DNA from: Alitiscatomonas aceti
Lineage (GTDB): Bacteria; Bacillota; Clostridia; Lachnospirales; Lachnospiraceae
Length of the DNA stretch: 64,000 bases
Assembly: GCF_025567195.1 (NCBI RefSeq)
Contig: NZ_JAOQJF010000002.1
Coordinates: forward strand, 1-64,000
Reading direction: 5' to 3'
Below are positions 49,019 to 57,894 of this stretch, piece after piece (position 1 is the stretch's first letter; each line of letters begins with the position of its first letter). The notes beneath the pieces are model-generated. The model searched no databases. It saw only the letters and a program-made list of their open reading frames with translations, and was not told the DNA's origin. The position numbers and the translations under genes are program-made.

Positions 49019-50059
49019 ATGAAAAAAAGGATCCGGGACTATGGAATCAGAATTGGAGATCACCCTGCGGGAGCTTTAAATAAGCTGACAGACGTGCCAG
49101 GAGTACGGGTGGGCCACTATACGGTGGACACAGAGGAACATAAAACGGGGGTAACGGTGATCCTTCCCTGTGAGGAGAATATCTTTGCCTCCAGGCTGAC
49201 GGCAGCGGCCTTTGTCCATAACGGCTTTGGAAAAACCGCCGGCATCCCCCAGATCGAGGAGCTGGGCACCCTGGAATCGCCCATTGCCCTGACCAATACC
49301 CTGAACGTGGGAAAGGTCCATGACGCGCTGGTGGATTATATGGTGGAGCAGTGTGAAAGGGACGGCGTGGAGCTCACCTCCATGAATCCAGTGGTGGGCG
49401 AGTGCAACGACGCCAGTCTCAATAAGATCACAGAGCGGGTCATCGGGATCCCGGAGGTGCGCGCCGCCATCGACGGCGCATGCAGGGATTTTGAAGAGGG
49501 CGACGTGGGAGCCGGAAAGGGAACCACCTGCTTTGGGATGAAGGGCGGCATCGGCAGCGCCTCCCGTCTGGTGGAGCTGGATGGAAAAACGTATGTGGTC
49601 GGCGTGCTGGTCCAGTCTAATTTTGGAAAGACGAAGCATTTTGTCCTGGATGGAAAGCCCATGGGAGAACTGCTCAGTGGGAAGATCGAGGAGGCCAGAA
49701 AGGATGAGGGGTCTATCATGATGGTGGTGGGAACGGATCTTCCTGTATCCGACCGTCAGTTAAAGCGGATCATCCGGCGTGCCGGTGTGGGCCTTTCCCG
49801 GTGCGGTTCTTTCATGGGCCATGGAAGCGGGGATATCATGCTGGGCTTCTCCACGGGAAATGTATATAGGAAGGAAGAGGACCGGGCCGTGATCCCGGCG
49901 GCGGTGATGAACGAGGCCATGCTGGATGATGTGTTCGAGGCGGCGGCAGAGGCCACTGAGGAGGCAGTGCTGAATTCCCTGGCGGCAGCCCATACGGTCA
50001 CAGGCTATAAAGGGAATACCCGGTACAGTCTGACGGACCTGTATCTGAAGGATCTGTAA
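49019..50059 (+). CDS. P1 family peptidase (DmpA-type, S58)
   Basis: A 346-residue N-terminal-nucleophile aminopeptidase of the DmpA/BapA family. It begins RIRDYGIRIGDHPAGALNKLTDVPGVRVGHYTV and has the central GAGKGTTCFGMKGGIGSAS. The autocleavage Gly-Ser is in DEGSIMMVVGTDLPVSDRQL; the Ser would be the catalytic nucleophile of the beta subunit. Members cleave N-terminal D-amino or beta-amino acids or act on peptide amides. No signal peptide, so cytoplasmic. Starts at 49019 with AAGGAG and GGAAAA before it. The siroheme-synthesis gene begins 3 bp after its stop, suggesting one transcript. Confidence 0.94.
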   Translation: MKKRIRDYGIRIGDHPAGALNKLTDVPGVRVGHYTVDTEEHKTGVTVILPCEENIFASRLTAAAFVHNGFGKTAGIPQIEELGTLESPIALTNTLNVGKVHDALVDYMVEQCERDGVELTSMNPVVGECNDASLNKITERVIGIPEVRAAIDGACRDFEEGDVGAGKGTTCFGMKGGIGSASRLVELDGKTYVVGVLVQSNFGKTKHFVLDGKPMGELLSGKIEEARKDEGSIMMVVGTDLPVSDRQLKRIIRRAGVGLSRCGSFMGHGSGDIMLGFSTGNVYRKEEDRAVIPAAVMNEAMLDDVFEAAAEATEEAVLNSLAAAHTVTGYKGNTRYSLTDLYLKDL

Positions 50060-50062
50060 GCA

Positions 50063-50572
50063 ATGGCGTATTTTCCTTTATTCATCGACCTTTGGGGCCA
50101 GGAGATCCTGGTGGTGGGCGGCGGCCCCATTGCTGCCCGGCGGATCCGGGTCTTAAGGGAATTTGGCTGCCGGATCCTGGCAGTGGCTCCGGAGGCTGTA
50201 ACAGACATAAAAGAAATGGAGAAGGAAATGCCGGAGACTGTGCGGTGGCTCCAGGGAACGTATGAGGAGACCGATCCTCTGGGAATGGATGGCCGTCCTC
50301 TGACCCGCCCCCTTTTCGTTCTGGCGGCCGCAGGAGCCGGAGTCAATAAAACGGTGGTGCGGGACTGCCGTCTCCTGGGGATCCCGGTCAACGATGCATC
50401 AGAAAAGGAAAACTGCAGCTTTTATTTTCCGGGGATCGCAAAGCATGGGGAGGCTGTGGCGGGAGTCATTTCCGGCGGCGAAGACCACCGGCTGGCAGCC
50501 GTTCTTTCAGAGGCCGTCCGAAAGGCCGTGGATGCGGTCATGGAGAATATGGACCAGGAGGGCCCGGCTTAG
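50063..50572 (+). CDS. Precorrin-2 dehydrogenase / sirohydrochlorin ferrochelatase (CysG N-domain, Met8-like)
   Basis: A 169-residue enzyme of siroheme synthesis. It oxidises precorrin-2 to sirohydrochlorin with NAD+ and in many homologues also inserts iron. The Rossmann turn is VVGGGPIAARRIRVL, and the family stretch NDASEKENCSFYFPGIAKHGEAVAGVISGG is present. It corresponds to the CysG N-terminal half without the methyltransferase. The ATG follows the dmpA-type stop by 3 bp and no separate ribosome site is obvious, so translational coupling is likely. Other siroheme genes are not nearby. Confidence 0.9.
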   Translation: MAYFPLFIDLWGQEILVVGGGPIAARRIRVLREFGCRILAVAPEAVTDIKEMEKEMPETVRWLQGTYEETDPLGMDGRPLTRPLFVLAAAGAGVNKTVVRDCRLLGIPVNDASEKENCSFYFPGIAKHGEAVAGVISGGEDHRLAAVLSEAVRKAVDAVMENMDQEGPA

Positions 50573-50583
50573 GCCGGGCTTTT
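50562..50583. terminator. Short terminator at the siroheme gene end
   Basis: GCCCGGC (50562-50568) and GCCGGGC (50573-50579) form a 7-bp stem that includes the TAG stop, followed by TTTT. Confidence 0.7.
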
Positions 50584-51433
50584 ACTGTCCAAGAAACATG
50601 GCAAGCTTCAGGGCGTCCAGATATTCCGCCGGGACCCGGAGATTCCCCCGTCCGCTTCCGATCCGGATATCGGGCTTGGCCGCCCCGTGGAAGTCGGAGC
50701 CGCCGGTGGGAAGAAGGCTGTACCGGTCTGCCATCCGGCAGAGCTTGCTGCTCTCCTCTGCATAATTGGAGGAGTGCCAGCATTCCATGCCGCCCAGGCC
50801 CAGCTCCTTCAGGCTCCGTACCAGCTCTTCTGTCTGCATCCAGCCAAGCCTGTAAAGGCAGGGGTGGGCCAGGACCGGAAAGCCTCCTGCGTTCCGGATG
50901 GCCTGGATGGCTTCTGCGGGCGTGATGATCTCTCGTTTTCTGTAATAAGGCCGGTCCGGATCCAGGTATTTTTTAAAGGCCTGGTCCACAGAGGAGACGC
51001 ACCCTTTTTTAACCAGGGCCCTGGCAAAGTGCGCCCGGGTGACCACTGTGTCTGGATTTTCCATGACCAGGTCCTCCATAGTAATAGGAAAGCCGTCCTT
51101 CTGGAAGGCGGCCAGCATGAGCTGGTTGCGGCTGTTTCTTTTTATTTCCGCCTGATCCAGAAAATCCAGGAAGGCTTTATCTGTATGGTCAATATACAGC
51201 CCCAGGATATGGATCTCTTTTTCTTTATACAGACAGGAGAGCTCCACGCCGGGAACCACCTCCAATGGGAAATCGCCGGCGGCCGCCAGGGCCTCTCCGA
51301 CACCGGAAACGGTATCATGGTCCGTTAAGGCGATGGCGGTCAGTCCTGCCTCACGGGCCAGGGCCGTCACCTCTGCCGGCGTAAAGGAACCGTCGGAGGC
51401 AGTGGAGTGGACGTGCAGATCGATCAGTTTCAA
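50582..51433 (-). CDS. PHP domain metal-dependent phosphoesterase (YciV/TrpH-like)
   Basis: A 283-residue phosphoesterase with PHP metal motifs DLHVHSTASDGSFTP (HxH at the start), ALTDHDTVSG, and later HPCLYRLG and GSDFHG. Relatives act as 3',5'-nucleoside bisphosphate phosphatases (RnaAM-type) or histidinol phosphatase-like enzymes. The start is taken as TTG at 51433, since GAAGGG lies 6 bp before it and KLIDLHVHS begins the domain; another TTG at 51451 would add seven residues with no good ribosome site. Convergent with the siroheme gene. Confidence 0.88.
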   Translation of the reverse strand: MKLIDLHVHSTASDGSFTPAEVTALAREAGLTAIALTDHDTVSGVGEALAAAGDFPLEVVPGVELSCLYKEKEIHILGLYIDHTDKAFLDFLDQAEIKRNSRNQLMLAAFQKDGFPITMEDLVMENPDTVVTRAHFARALVKKGCVSSVDQAFKKYLDPDRPYYRKREIITPAEAIQAIRNAGGFPVLAHPCLYRLGWMQTEELVRSLKELGLGGMECWHSSNYAEESSKLCRMADRYSLLPTGGSDFHGAAKPDIRIGSGRGNLRVPAEYLDALKLAMFLGQ

Positions 51434-51538
51434 TGGGATCCCTTCTTTCAAAATTTATGTAACAATAGTGTAACATAAATTATTGAAACTGTGAAAGAAA
51501 TTTAAGAATTCTGTTATTCCATTTTTCGCTATTTGTGT

Positions 51539-51544
51539 TATACT
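51539..51544 (+). promoter_or_regulatory. -10 box before the VanW gene
   Basis: TATACT (51539-51544) lies 75 bp before the start, with a weak -35 at 17-19 bp upstream (about 51514-51521). AT-rich sequence precedes it. Confidence 0.4.
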
Positions 51545-51618
51545 AGTACTCGCATGATTCTGACATGTAGAGAAAACAGCGCCCCAAAAGCGTCAGGGGC
51601 CTTTGAAGGTGTGAAGAA

Positions 51619-53487
51619 ATGAGCGATTTGAACAGAAACAGAACGTCCCGGGGAACAGGAAAAAGCTCCCAGAGCCGGGCAGGGTCTTCGGGAAACCGGG
51701 GCCGCAGCTCCTCCAGACAGAGTAACGCTGACCGTATCCTGGCGGTCCAGAATGCCAGAAATCTGGGAAGCGGCCGGGGTACGTCCTCAAATAAGAGGCG
51801 GGGCAGACGCCGCCGCCAGGGACCAGATGCTGCAAAGATCCTTCTTATACTGATCGGGATCATTATCCTGATCCTCTGTGTGGCCGTGGGAGTCCGGAGC
51901 TGCTCCAAAACGGACGGTACGGAAACCTCCGCAGAAGAGACCTCCTCAGAGCCGGAGACTGAGCTGGAAGCAGAGATCACCGTCAACGGTGTTTCTGTCC
52001 ATGGGATGACGAAAACGGCTGCAGTGGAAAAGGTCCTGGAATCCATGGACTGGCAGATGAAGGTGGTCTGTGGGGAAAAGGAGCAGGCCCTGGAGAACCT
52101 TTTAAAAGAAAGCGTGGAGAAGGTGGTGGATGAGGCCTTTAAAAAGGGCGAGTCCGCAGATTATGAGATTCCCACCGACGGCCTGGAAGAAGCGGCAGCA
52201 GCCCAGGCGGCATCTCTGGCCGGAGCCTGGAATGTAAAGGCGAAGAACGGCTCAATTTCCGCATTCGATGCGGCCAGTGGGAAGTTTACCTTTGCTGAGG
52301 GAGAGAACGGGAAGGCTGTCAACGAAGAAAAACTGAAAAATGACATCGTGGCCCGCACCGCAGCGGGAGAGTATGACGCAGTGATCACTGCGGAGGTGGA
52401 GGAAACGGCTCCGGAGATCACCGCAGCTCAGGCCAGGGAAAATTTCCAGAAGCTGGGTACATATACTACCACCACCACCGCCAATAAGGACAGGAATGAA
52501 AACGTCCGTCTGGCAGCAGCTGCCTTAAATGGAAAGATCATCCAGCCGGGTGAGGAGTTTTCCTTTAACCTGACCACTGGAAACCGGACCACAGATAAGG
52601 GCTACCGGCCGGCAGGCGCATACGTCAACGGCGTCCTGGTGGAGGAGCCGGGCGGCGGTGTGTGCCAGGTTTCATCCACCCTGTATAATGCAGTGGTATT
52701 TTCCGGACTGAAGACCACCGAGCGCCATGCCCACAGCTATGAGCCTTCCTATGTGACTCCCGGCGAGGACGCAATGGTAAGCTATGACGGCCATTCCGGC
52801 CCGGATATGAAATTTGTGAATAATTCGAAAACGGCAGTGGGCATCAAGACCAGCTTCTCAGACCGGAAGCTGACCATCTCCATTTACGGGAATCCGATCC
52901 TGGAGGAGGGTGTGACCCTGTCCATGAAATCAGAAAAGGTGAAGGAGCTGGACCCTCCGGCCCCCACCTATGAAGAGGATCCCACCCTGCAGCCAGGCGT
53001 GGAGGTGGAGGCCAAGGCGGCCACTCCCGGAAGCCGCTGGGTGACCAACCTGATCACTAAAAAGAACGGCGAAGTGATCAGCGACGAGTTTTTCCATAAC
53101 AGTACGTATAATGGAAAGCCCGCCACCATCAAACGGAATACCTCTGGAAGCGTGGCAGCTCCGGAAGGCGAGAGTTCTTCAGAGAGCAGCACAGCAGGAG
53201 AGAGCCAGTCTTCTTCCGCAGGATCCCAGGAGACGGGAAGCCAGACTGGCCCCACCGCAGCCCAGGGCTCATCGGAGCCGGCTGCCCAGAATGCAGGTCC
53301 CGGCGATGTGATCGAACCCTCCACAGAGAATAACAGCCCCAGCGGGAACGCAGGCCCCGGCGGCAGCGATGGTCCCGGAGGAGACAGCCAGGTGGGCCCG
53401 GGCTTTGAGGACACATCGGCAGCCCCGGATACGGCGGAACCGGGTGGACCATCCGATATGGGCTTCATTGCCCCTAGAGAAGATTGA
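51619..53487 (+). CDS. VanW family protein, membrane-anchored with Ser/Gly/Pro-rich tail
   Basis: A 622-residue protein. It starts with a basic Ser/Arg-rich cytoplasmic segment (residues 1-70) and one membrane helix (ILLILIGIIILILCVAVGV, about residues 74-92). Extracellular parts follow: a putative peptidoglycan-binding domain, then the VanW domain (NVRLAAAALNGKIIQPGEEFSFN, DKGYRPAGAYVNG, GGGVCQVSSTLYNAVV). The last 110 residues are Ser/Gly/Pro/Glu low complexity. VanW domains occur with vancomycin-resistance and cell-wall proteins and their biochemistry is unsettled. GTGTGAAGAA precedes the ATG. A terminator hairpin follows. Confidence 0.9.
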   Translation: MSDLNRNRTSRGTGKSSQSRAGSSGNRGRSSSRQSNADRILAVQNARNLGSGRGTSSNKRRGRRRRQGPDAAKILLILIGIIILILCVAVGVRSCSKTDGTETSAEETSSEPETELEAEITVNGVSVHGMTKTAAVEKVLESMDWQMKVVCGEKEQALENLLKESVEKVVDEAFKKGESADYEIPTDGLEEAAAAQAASLAGAWNVKAKNGSISAFDAASGKFTFAEGENGKAVNEEKLKNDIVARTAAGEYDAVITAEVEETAPEITAAQARENFQKLGTYTTTTTANKDRNENVRLAAAALNGKIIQPGEEFSFNLTTGNRTTDKGYRPAGAYVNGVLVEEPGGGVCQVSSTLYNAVVFSGLKTTERHAHSYEPSYVTPGEDAMVSYDGHSGPDMKFVNNSKTAVGIKTSFSDRKLTISIYGNPILEEGVTLSMKSEKVKELDPPAPTYEEDPTLQPGVEVEAKAATPGSRWVTNLITKKNGEVISDEFFHNSTYNGKPATIKRNTSGSVAAPEGESSSESSTAGESQSSSAGSQETGSQTGPTAAQGSSEPAAQNAGPGDVIEPSTENNSPSGNAGPGGSDGPGGDSQVGPGFEDTSAAPDTAEPGGPSDMGFIAPRED

Positions 53488-53489
53488 TA

Positions 53490-53541
53490 AAAACGGCATG
53501 GCCGGCGGAAAACGAAAACGCCTGGCTGTGCCGTTTTCTGC
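53490..53541 (+). terminator. Terminator of the VanW gene
   Basis: AAAACGGCA (53490-53498) pairs with TGCCGTTTT (53529-53537), enclosing an inner GGCG/CGCC helix. Confidence 0.8.
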
Positions 53542-53701
53542 TTTCCGTTTATAAGGGTACCGCTGGGCAGGGAGCAGGGTGGGGGCCTGGAAGAGTGAGC
53601 GGGTAAATTCCACGATACGGAATCATTCCCGGAAGGCGGAAAACAGAGGCGCAAAAGCGATATTGTTCGTAATAAAATACCTAAAACAGGCATTTTTGCA
53701 T

Positions 53702-53729
53702 TTGCATTTTATCGGGAAATTGCTATAAT
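53702..53729 (+). promoter_or_regulatory. nifJ: Promoter of the PFOR gene
   Basis: TTGCAT (53702-53707), a 16-bp spacer and TATAAT (53724-53729) with TG at 53721-53722 (extended -10). A leader of about 80 nt with AT-rich sequence and a strong TAGGAGGAAAATCAACT ribosome site follows. The rest of the gap between 53542 and 53701 shows nothing clear. Confidence 0.75.
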
Positions 53730-53815
53730 AGGATACAGGTAGTCTTATGTCCATAAGGCGATACTGATAAATAAATAATATTTTATTTATACATTTTATA
53801 GGAGGAAAATCAACT

Positions 53816-56800
53816 ATGGCAAGAAAAATGAAAACCATGGATGGTAACCATGCAGCAGCTCATGCTTCCTATGCATTTACCGATGTTGCAGCCATCTACC
53901 CGATCACACCTTCTTCCCCAATGGCTGAGGCGACAGATGAGTGGTCTACCGATGGAAGAACAAATATGTTCGGACAGCCGGTGCAGATCACTGAGATGCA
54001 GTCCGAGGCCGGCGCAGCAGGTGCCGTACACGGCTCCCTGGCAGCAGGCGCTTTAACAACCACTTATACCGCTTCCCAAGGTCTTCTTCTGATGATCCCG
54101 GATCTGTATAAGATCGCCGGTGAGCAGCTTCCGGGCGTATTCAACGTATCTGCCCGTGCCGTTGCTACCCACGCATTAAACATCTTCGGCGACCATTCCG
54201 ACGTTTACGCATGCCGTCAGACAGGCTGTGCAATGCTTTGTGAATCCAGCGTACAGGAGGTTATGGACTTAACACCGGTTGCTCATCTTGCAGCCATCAA
54301 GGGCAAAGTTCCGTTCATCAACTTCTTCGACGGTTTCCGTACCTCCCACGAGATCCAGAAGATCGAAACATGGGATTATGAGGATCTGAAGGAAATGGCT
54401 GATCTGGATGCCATCGACGAGTTCCGCGCACATGCTCTGAACCCGAACCATCCGTGCCAGAGAGGTTCTGCCCAGAACCCGGATATTTTCTTCCAGGCAA
54501 GAGAGGCCTGCAACCCGTACTACGATGCTCTTCCGGCTATCGTTCAGGAGTACATGGACAAGGTGAACGCTAAGATCGGTACCGATTACAAGCTGTTCAA
54601 CTACTACGGCGCAGCCGATGCTGAGCATGTGATCGTTTCCATGGGTTCCGTAAACGACACCATCGAGGAGACCATCGACTACCTGATGGCCCAGGGCAAG
54701 AAGGTCGGCGTTGTAAAGGTACGTCTGTACAGACCGTTCTGCACAGAGGCTTTCATCGCAGCGATCCCGGAGACTGTAAAGCAGATCTCTGTTCTTGACA
54801 GAACAAAGGAACCGGGTTCCATCGGTGAGCCGTTATACCTGGACGTTGTTGCTGCCTTAAAGAATACAAAATTTGACGCAGTTCCGATCTACACTGGCCG
54901 TTACGGTTTAGGTTCCAAGGATACCACACCGGCCCAGATCGTTGCTGTTTACGAGAATACAGCGAAGAAGAGATTCACCATCGGTATCAACGATGACGTG
55001 ACAAACCTCTCCTTAGAGTTAGGCGCTCCGCTTGTTACCACACCGGCAGGAACCACCAACTGTAAGTTCTGGGGTCTTGGCGCCGACGGTACCGTAGGTG
55101 CAAATAAGAACTCCATTAAGATCATCGGCGACAACACCGATATGTACGCTCAGGCATACTTTGATTACGACTCCAAGAAGTCCGGCGGTGTTACCATGTC
55201 CCACTTACGTTTCGGGCATACACCGATCAAATCCACTTACCTGATCCGCAAGGCTGACTTCGTTGCATGCCACAACCCGGCATACATCAGAAAGTACAAC
55301 ATGGTACAGGAGCTGGTTGACGGCGGTACATTCCTTCTTAACTGCCCGTGGGATATGGACGGTCTTGAGAAGCACTTACCGGGCCAGGTGAAGAAGTTTA
55401 TCGCTGACCACAACATCAAATTCTACACCATCGACGGTGTGAAGCTTGGTATTGAAACAGGCATGGGCCCGACACGTATCAACACGATCCTTCAGTCCGC
55501 ATTCTTCGAGCTGACAAAGATCATCCCGGCTGACAAGGCTAACGAGTTAATGAAGGCTGCTGCAAAGGCAACCTACGGCCGTAAGGGCGAGGACATCGTT
55601 ATGAAGAACTGGGCTGCCATCGACGCAGGCGCCAAGGGACTTCATGAGGTTCAAGTTCCGGAAAGCTGGAAGAACTGTGAAGACGAAGGTCTTGATATGG
55701 TTCACGCCACAGAGGGAAGAGAAGACGTTGTTGAGTTCGTAAATACTGTACAGGCTGCAGTAAACGCTCAGGAAGGAAACAATCTTCCGGTATCTGCGTT
55801 TAAGAATTACGTTGACGGTTCCACACCGTCTGGTTCTTCCGCATATGAGAAGCGCGGTATCGCAGTAAATGTTCCGGTATGGAATCCGGACAACTGTATC
55901 CAGTGTAACTTCTGTTCCTATGTCTGCCCGCACGCAGTTATCCGTCCGGTTGTAATGACTGAGGAAGAGGCTGCCAATGCTCCGGAAGGAACAAAGATGG
56001 TTTCCATGACTGGTATGCCGCAGTACAAGTTTGCTATGTCCATCTCCGCTCTTGACTGTACCGGATGCGGCTCCTGTGCAAACGTATGTCCGGGCAAGAA
56101 GGGCGAAAAAGCTCTTACAATGGCAAGCCTGGAAGAGAACCTGGGTCAGCAGGAAGTATTCAATTACGGCCAGAAGCTTGACATCAAGCAGGACGTGATC
56201 GATAAATTTAAAGAGACGACCGTTAAGGGCAGCCAGTTTAAGCAGCCGCTCCTTGAGTTCTCCGGCGCATGCGCAGGCTGTGGTGAGCCTCCGTACGCAA
56301 AATTGATCACCCAGTTATTCGGTGACAGAATGTATATCGCCAACGCAACCGGATGTACCTCCATCTGGGGCAACTCCTCTCCGTCCACACCTTACACCGC
56401 CAACAAGGCAGGCAAGGGACCGGCATGGGACAACTCTTTATTCGAGGATAACGCTGAGTTCGGTTACGGTATGTTACTGGCTCAGAACGCCATCCGTGAC
56501 GGCTTAAAGGCAAAGGTTGAATCCATTGTTGCCAGCGCTGAGGCTTCCGAGGAAGCAAAAGCAGCCTGCCAGGAATGGTTAGATACCTTCTCCGTAGGCG
56601 CATTAAACGGTGCTGCAACGGATAAGATGGTTGCGGTTCTTTCCGGCTGCGACTGCCCGACCTGCAAGGAGATCGTTAAGAACAAAGACTTCTTAGCTAA
56701 GAAGTCCCAGTGGATCTTCGGCGGCGACGGATGGGCATATGATATCGGCTTCAACGGCGTGGACCACGTTCTTGCAAGCGGAAAAGATATCAACATCATG

Positions 56801-57355
56801 GTATTCAACACAGAGGTTTACTCCAACACAGGCGGACAGTCCTCCAAGGCTACTCCCACCGGCGCTGTTGCACAGTTCGCAGCAGGCGGTAAAGAGGTTA
56901 AGCAGAAAGATCTGGCAGCCATCGCAATGAGCTACGGCTATGTATACGTTGCACAGATCTCCATGGGCGCAGATATGAACCAGACCATCAAGGCCATCGC
57001 TGAGGCTGAGGCATATCCGGGACCGTCCCTGATCATCGCTTACGCTCCGTGTATCAACCATGGTATCAAGAAGGGTATGGCAAAGGCCCAGACAGAGGAG
57101 AAGCTGGCTGTTCAGTCTGGTTACTGGAACATCTTCCGTTACAACCCGGCTGCAGAGAAGAAGTTCACTCTGGACTGCAAGCCCGCTACCGTATCCTATC
57201 AGGACTTCATCAATGGCGAGGTTCGTTACACCTCTCTTGCACTGAAGAATCCGGAGAGAGCAAAGACTCTGTTCGCACAGGCTGAGCAGAATGCCAAGGA
57301 TAAATTCGCACATCTGGAGAAGCTGGTCGCTCTTTACGACGACAGTGAGAAATAA
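53816..57355 (+). CDS. nifJ: Pyruvate:ferredoxin (flavodoxin) oxidoreductase
   Basis: The single-chain enzyme (1179 residues) converts pyruvate and CoA to acetyl-CoA, CO2 and reduced ferredoxin. In order: pyruvate/TPP-pyr domain (NHAAAHASYAFTDVAAIYPITPSSPM), transketolase-C-like and gamma domains, a two-cluster ferredoxin domain (CIQCNFCSYVCPHAVIRP, CTGCGSCANVCPG), and the TPP domain (CAGCGE, GDGWAYDIGFNGVDHV, NTEVYSNTGGQ). Codon use shows strong highly-expressed bias. It supplies the ferredoxin that Rnf oxidises. Single-gene unit with a strong promoter and ribosome site. Confidence 0.98.
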   Translation: MARKMKTMDGNHAAAHASYAFTDVAAIYPITPSSPMAEATDEWSTDGRTNMFGQPVQITEMQSEAGAAGAVHGSLAAGALTTTYTASQGLLLMIPDLYKIAGEQLPGVFNVSARAVATHALNIFGDHSDVYACRQTGCAMLCESSVQEVMDLTPVAHLAAIKGKVPFINFFDGFRTSHEIQKIETWDYEDLKEMADLDAIDEFRAHALNPNHPCQRGSAQNPDIFFQAREACNPYYDALPAIVQEYMDKVNAKIGTDYKLFNYYGAADAEHVIVSMGSVNDTIEETIDYLMAQGKKVGVVKVRLYRPFCTEAFIAAIPETVKQISVLDRTKEPGSIGEPLYLDVVAALKNTKFDAVPIYTGRYGLGSKDTTPAQIVAVYENTAKKRFTIGINDDVTNLSLELGAPLVTTPAGTTNCKFWGLGADGTVGANKNSIKIIGDNTDMYAQAYFDYDSKKSGGVTMSHLRFGHTPIKSTYLIRKADFVACHNPAYIRKYNMVQELVDGGTFLLNCPWDMDGLEKHLPGQVKKFIADHNIKFYTIDGVKLGIETGMGPTRINTILQSAFFELTKIIPADKANELMKAAAKATYGRKGEDIVMKNWAAIDAGAKGLHEVQVPESWKNCEDEGLDMVHATEGREDVVEFVNTVQAAVNAQEGNNLPVSAFKNYVDGSTPSGSSAYEKRGIAVNVPVWNPDNCIQCNFCSYVCPHAVIRPVVMTEEEAANAPEGTKMVSMTGMPQYKFAMSISALDCTGCGSCANVCPGKKGEKALTMASLEENLGQQEVFNYGQKLDIKQDVIDKFKETTVKGSQFKQPLLEFSGACAGCGEPPYAKLITQLFGDRMYIANATGCTSIWGNSSPSTPYTANKAGKGPAWDNSLFEDNAEFGYGMLLAQNAIRDGLKAKVESIVASAEASEEAKAACQEWLDTFSVGALNGAATDKMVAVLSGCDCPTCKEIVKNKDFLAKKSQWIFGGDGWAYDIGFNGVDHVLASGKDINIMVFNTEVYSNTGGQSSKATPTGAVAQFAAGGKEVKQKDLAAIAMSYGYVYVAQISMGADMNQTIKAIAEAEAYPGPSLIIAYAPCINHGIKKGMAKAQTEEKLAVQSGYWNIFRYNPAAEKKFTLDCKPATVSYQDFINGEVRYTSLALKNPERAKTLFAQAEQNAKDKFAHLEKLVALYDDSEK

Positions 57356-57387
57356 GACGTGTTTCGTTAGAAATTTGTAAGAAATTT

Positions 57388-57423
57388 GACCCGGTATCGT
57401 CATTGACGGTGCCGGGTCTTTTT
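57388..57423 (+). terminator. Terminator of the PFOR gene
   Basis: GACCCGGTA (57388-57396) pairs with TGCCGGGTC (57410-57418), followed by TTTTT. The -35 box of the next operon lies in its loop. Confidence 0.85.
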
Positions 57424-57431
57424 ATTATACT
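57403..57431 (+). promoter_or_regulatory. Promoter of the YtrA-type operon
   Basis: TTGACG (57403-57408), a 17-bp spacer and TATACT (57426-57431). The -35 sits within the PFOR terminator loop and the spacer contains its T-run. The operator overlaps the -10 end. Confidence 0.75.
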
Positions 57432-57459
57432 AAGTGTATTAAGAGTGTTAATACACTTA
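57431..57459. promoter_or_regulatory. YtrA-type operator, perfect 12-bp palindrome
   Basis: TAAGTGTATTAA (57431-57442) and TTAATACACTTA (57448-57459) with a 5-bp centre. This includes AGTGTA-N13-TACACT, the inverted repeat reported for the Bacillus subtilis repressor YtrA. It lies at the start site of the operon whose first gene encodes a YtrA-type GntR protein, so autorepression is the likely reading. Confidence 0.85.
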
Positions 57460-57504
57460 TAAAAGGCCGGAAACAGAAAGCGGCCGGAAAGGAGAGAGGG
57501 GCGT

Positions 57505-57894
57505 ATGATCATACTGGATTATAAAGACCGGAGGCCCATATACGAGCAGGTGGCTGAAAAGCTGGAAGAGCTGATGCTTCTGGGGATCCTGGGAGAGAAT
57601 GAGCCGCTGCCTTCCGTCCGCAGCCTGGCGATGGAGCTGTCGATCAATCCCAATACGATCCAGAGGGCCTACGGGGAGCTGGAACGCCAGGGATATATTT
57701 ATACAGTAAAAGGGAAGGGAAGTTTCGTGGCAGAAAACAGCGTTATGAAGGAAAAACGGAAAAAAGACCTGCTGATCCAGGTCAGCGAGGTGATCGATGA
57801 GGCGATCCGCCTGGGGATCTCCGGAGAAGAGATAAAAAATATGGTGGAGATCCAGTACCAGGCGGCAGAAGGAGAGGGAGGTGACCAGGCGTGA
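57505..57894 (+). CDS. GntR family regulator, YtrA subfamily
   Basis: A 129-residue repressor: a GntR winged helix (IYEQVAEKLEELMLLGILGENEPLPSVRSLAMELSINPNTIQRAYGELERQGYIYTVKGKGSFVAE) with only a short C-terminal helix region of about 45 residues, as in the YtrA group. This group controls ABC transporters induced by cell-wall antibiotics. Ribosome site GGAAAGGAGAGAGGGGCGT. It overlaps the ATPase gene by 4 bp. Operator upstream matches the known YtrA site. Confidence 0.94.
   Translation: MIILDYKDRRPIYEQVAEKLEELMLLGILGENEPLPSVRSLAMELSINPNTIQRAYGELERQGYIYTVKGKGSFVAENSVMKEKRKKDLLIQVSEVIDEAIRLGISGEEIKNMVEIQYQAAEGEGGDQA

Noticed and set aside
48898..49083. 61-codon frame before the DmpA gene
   Set aside because: No ribosome site at the proposed start, and it runs out of frame into the DmpA start.
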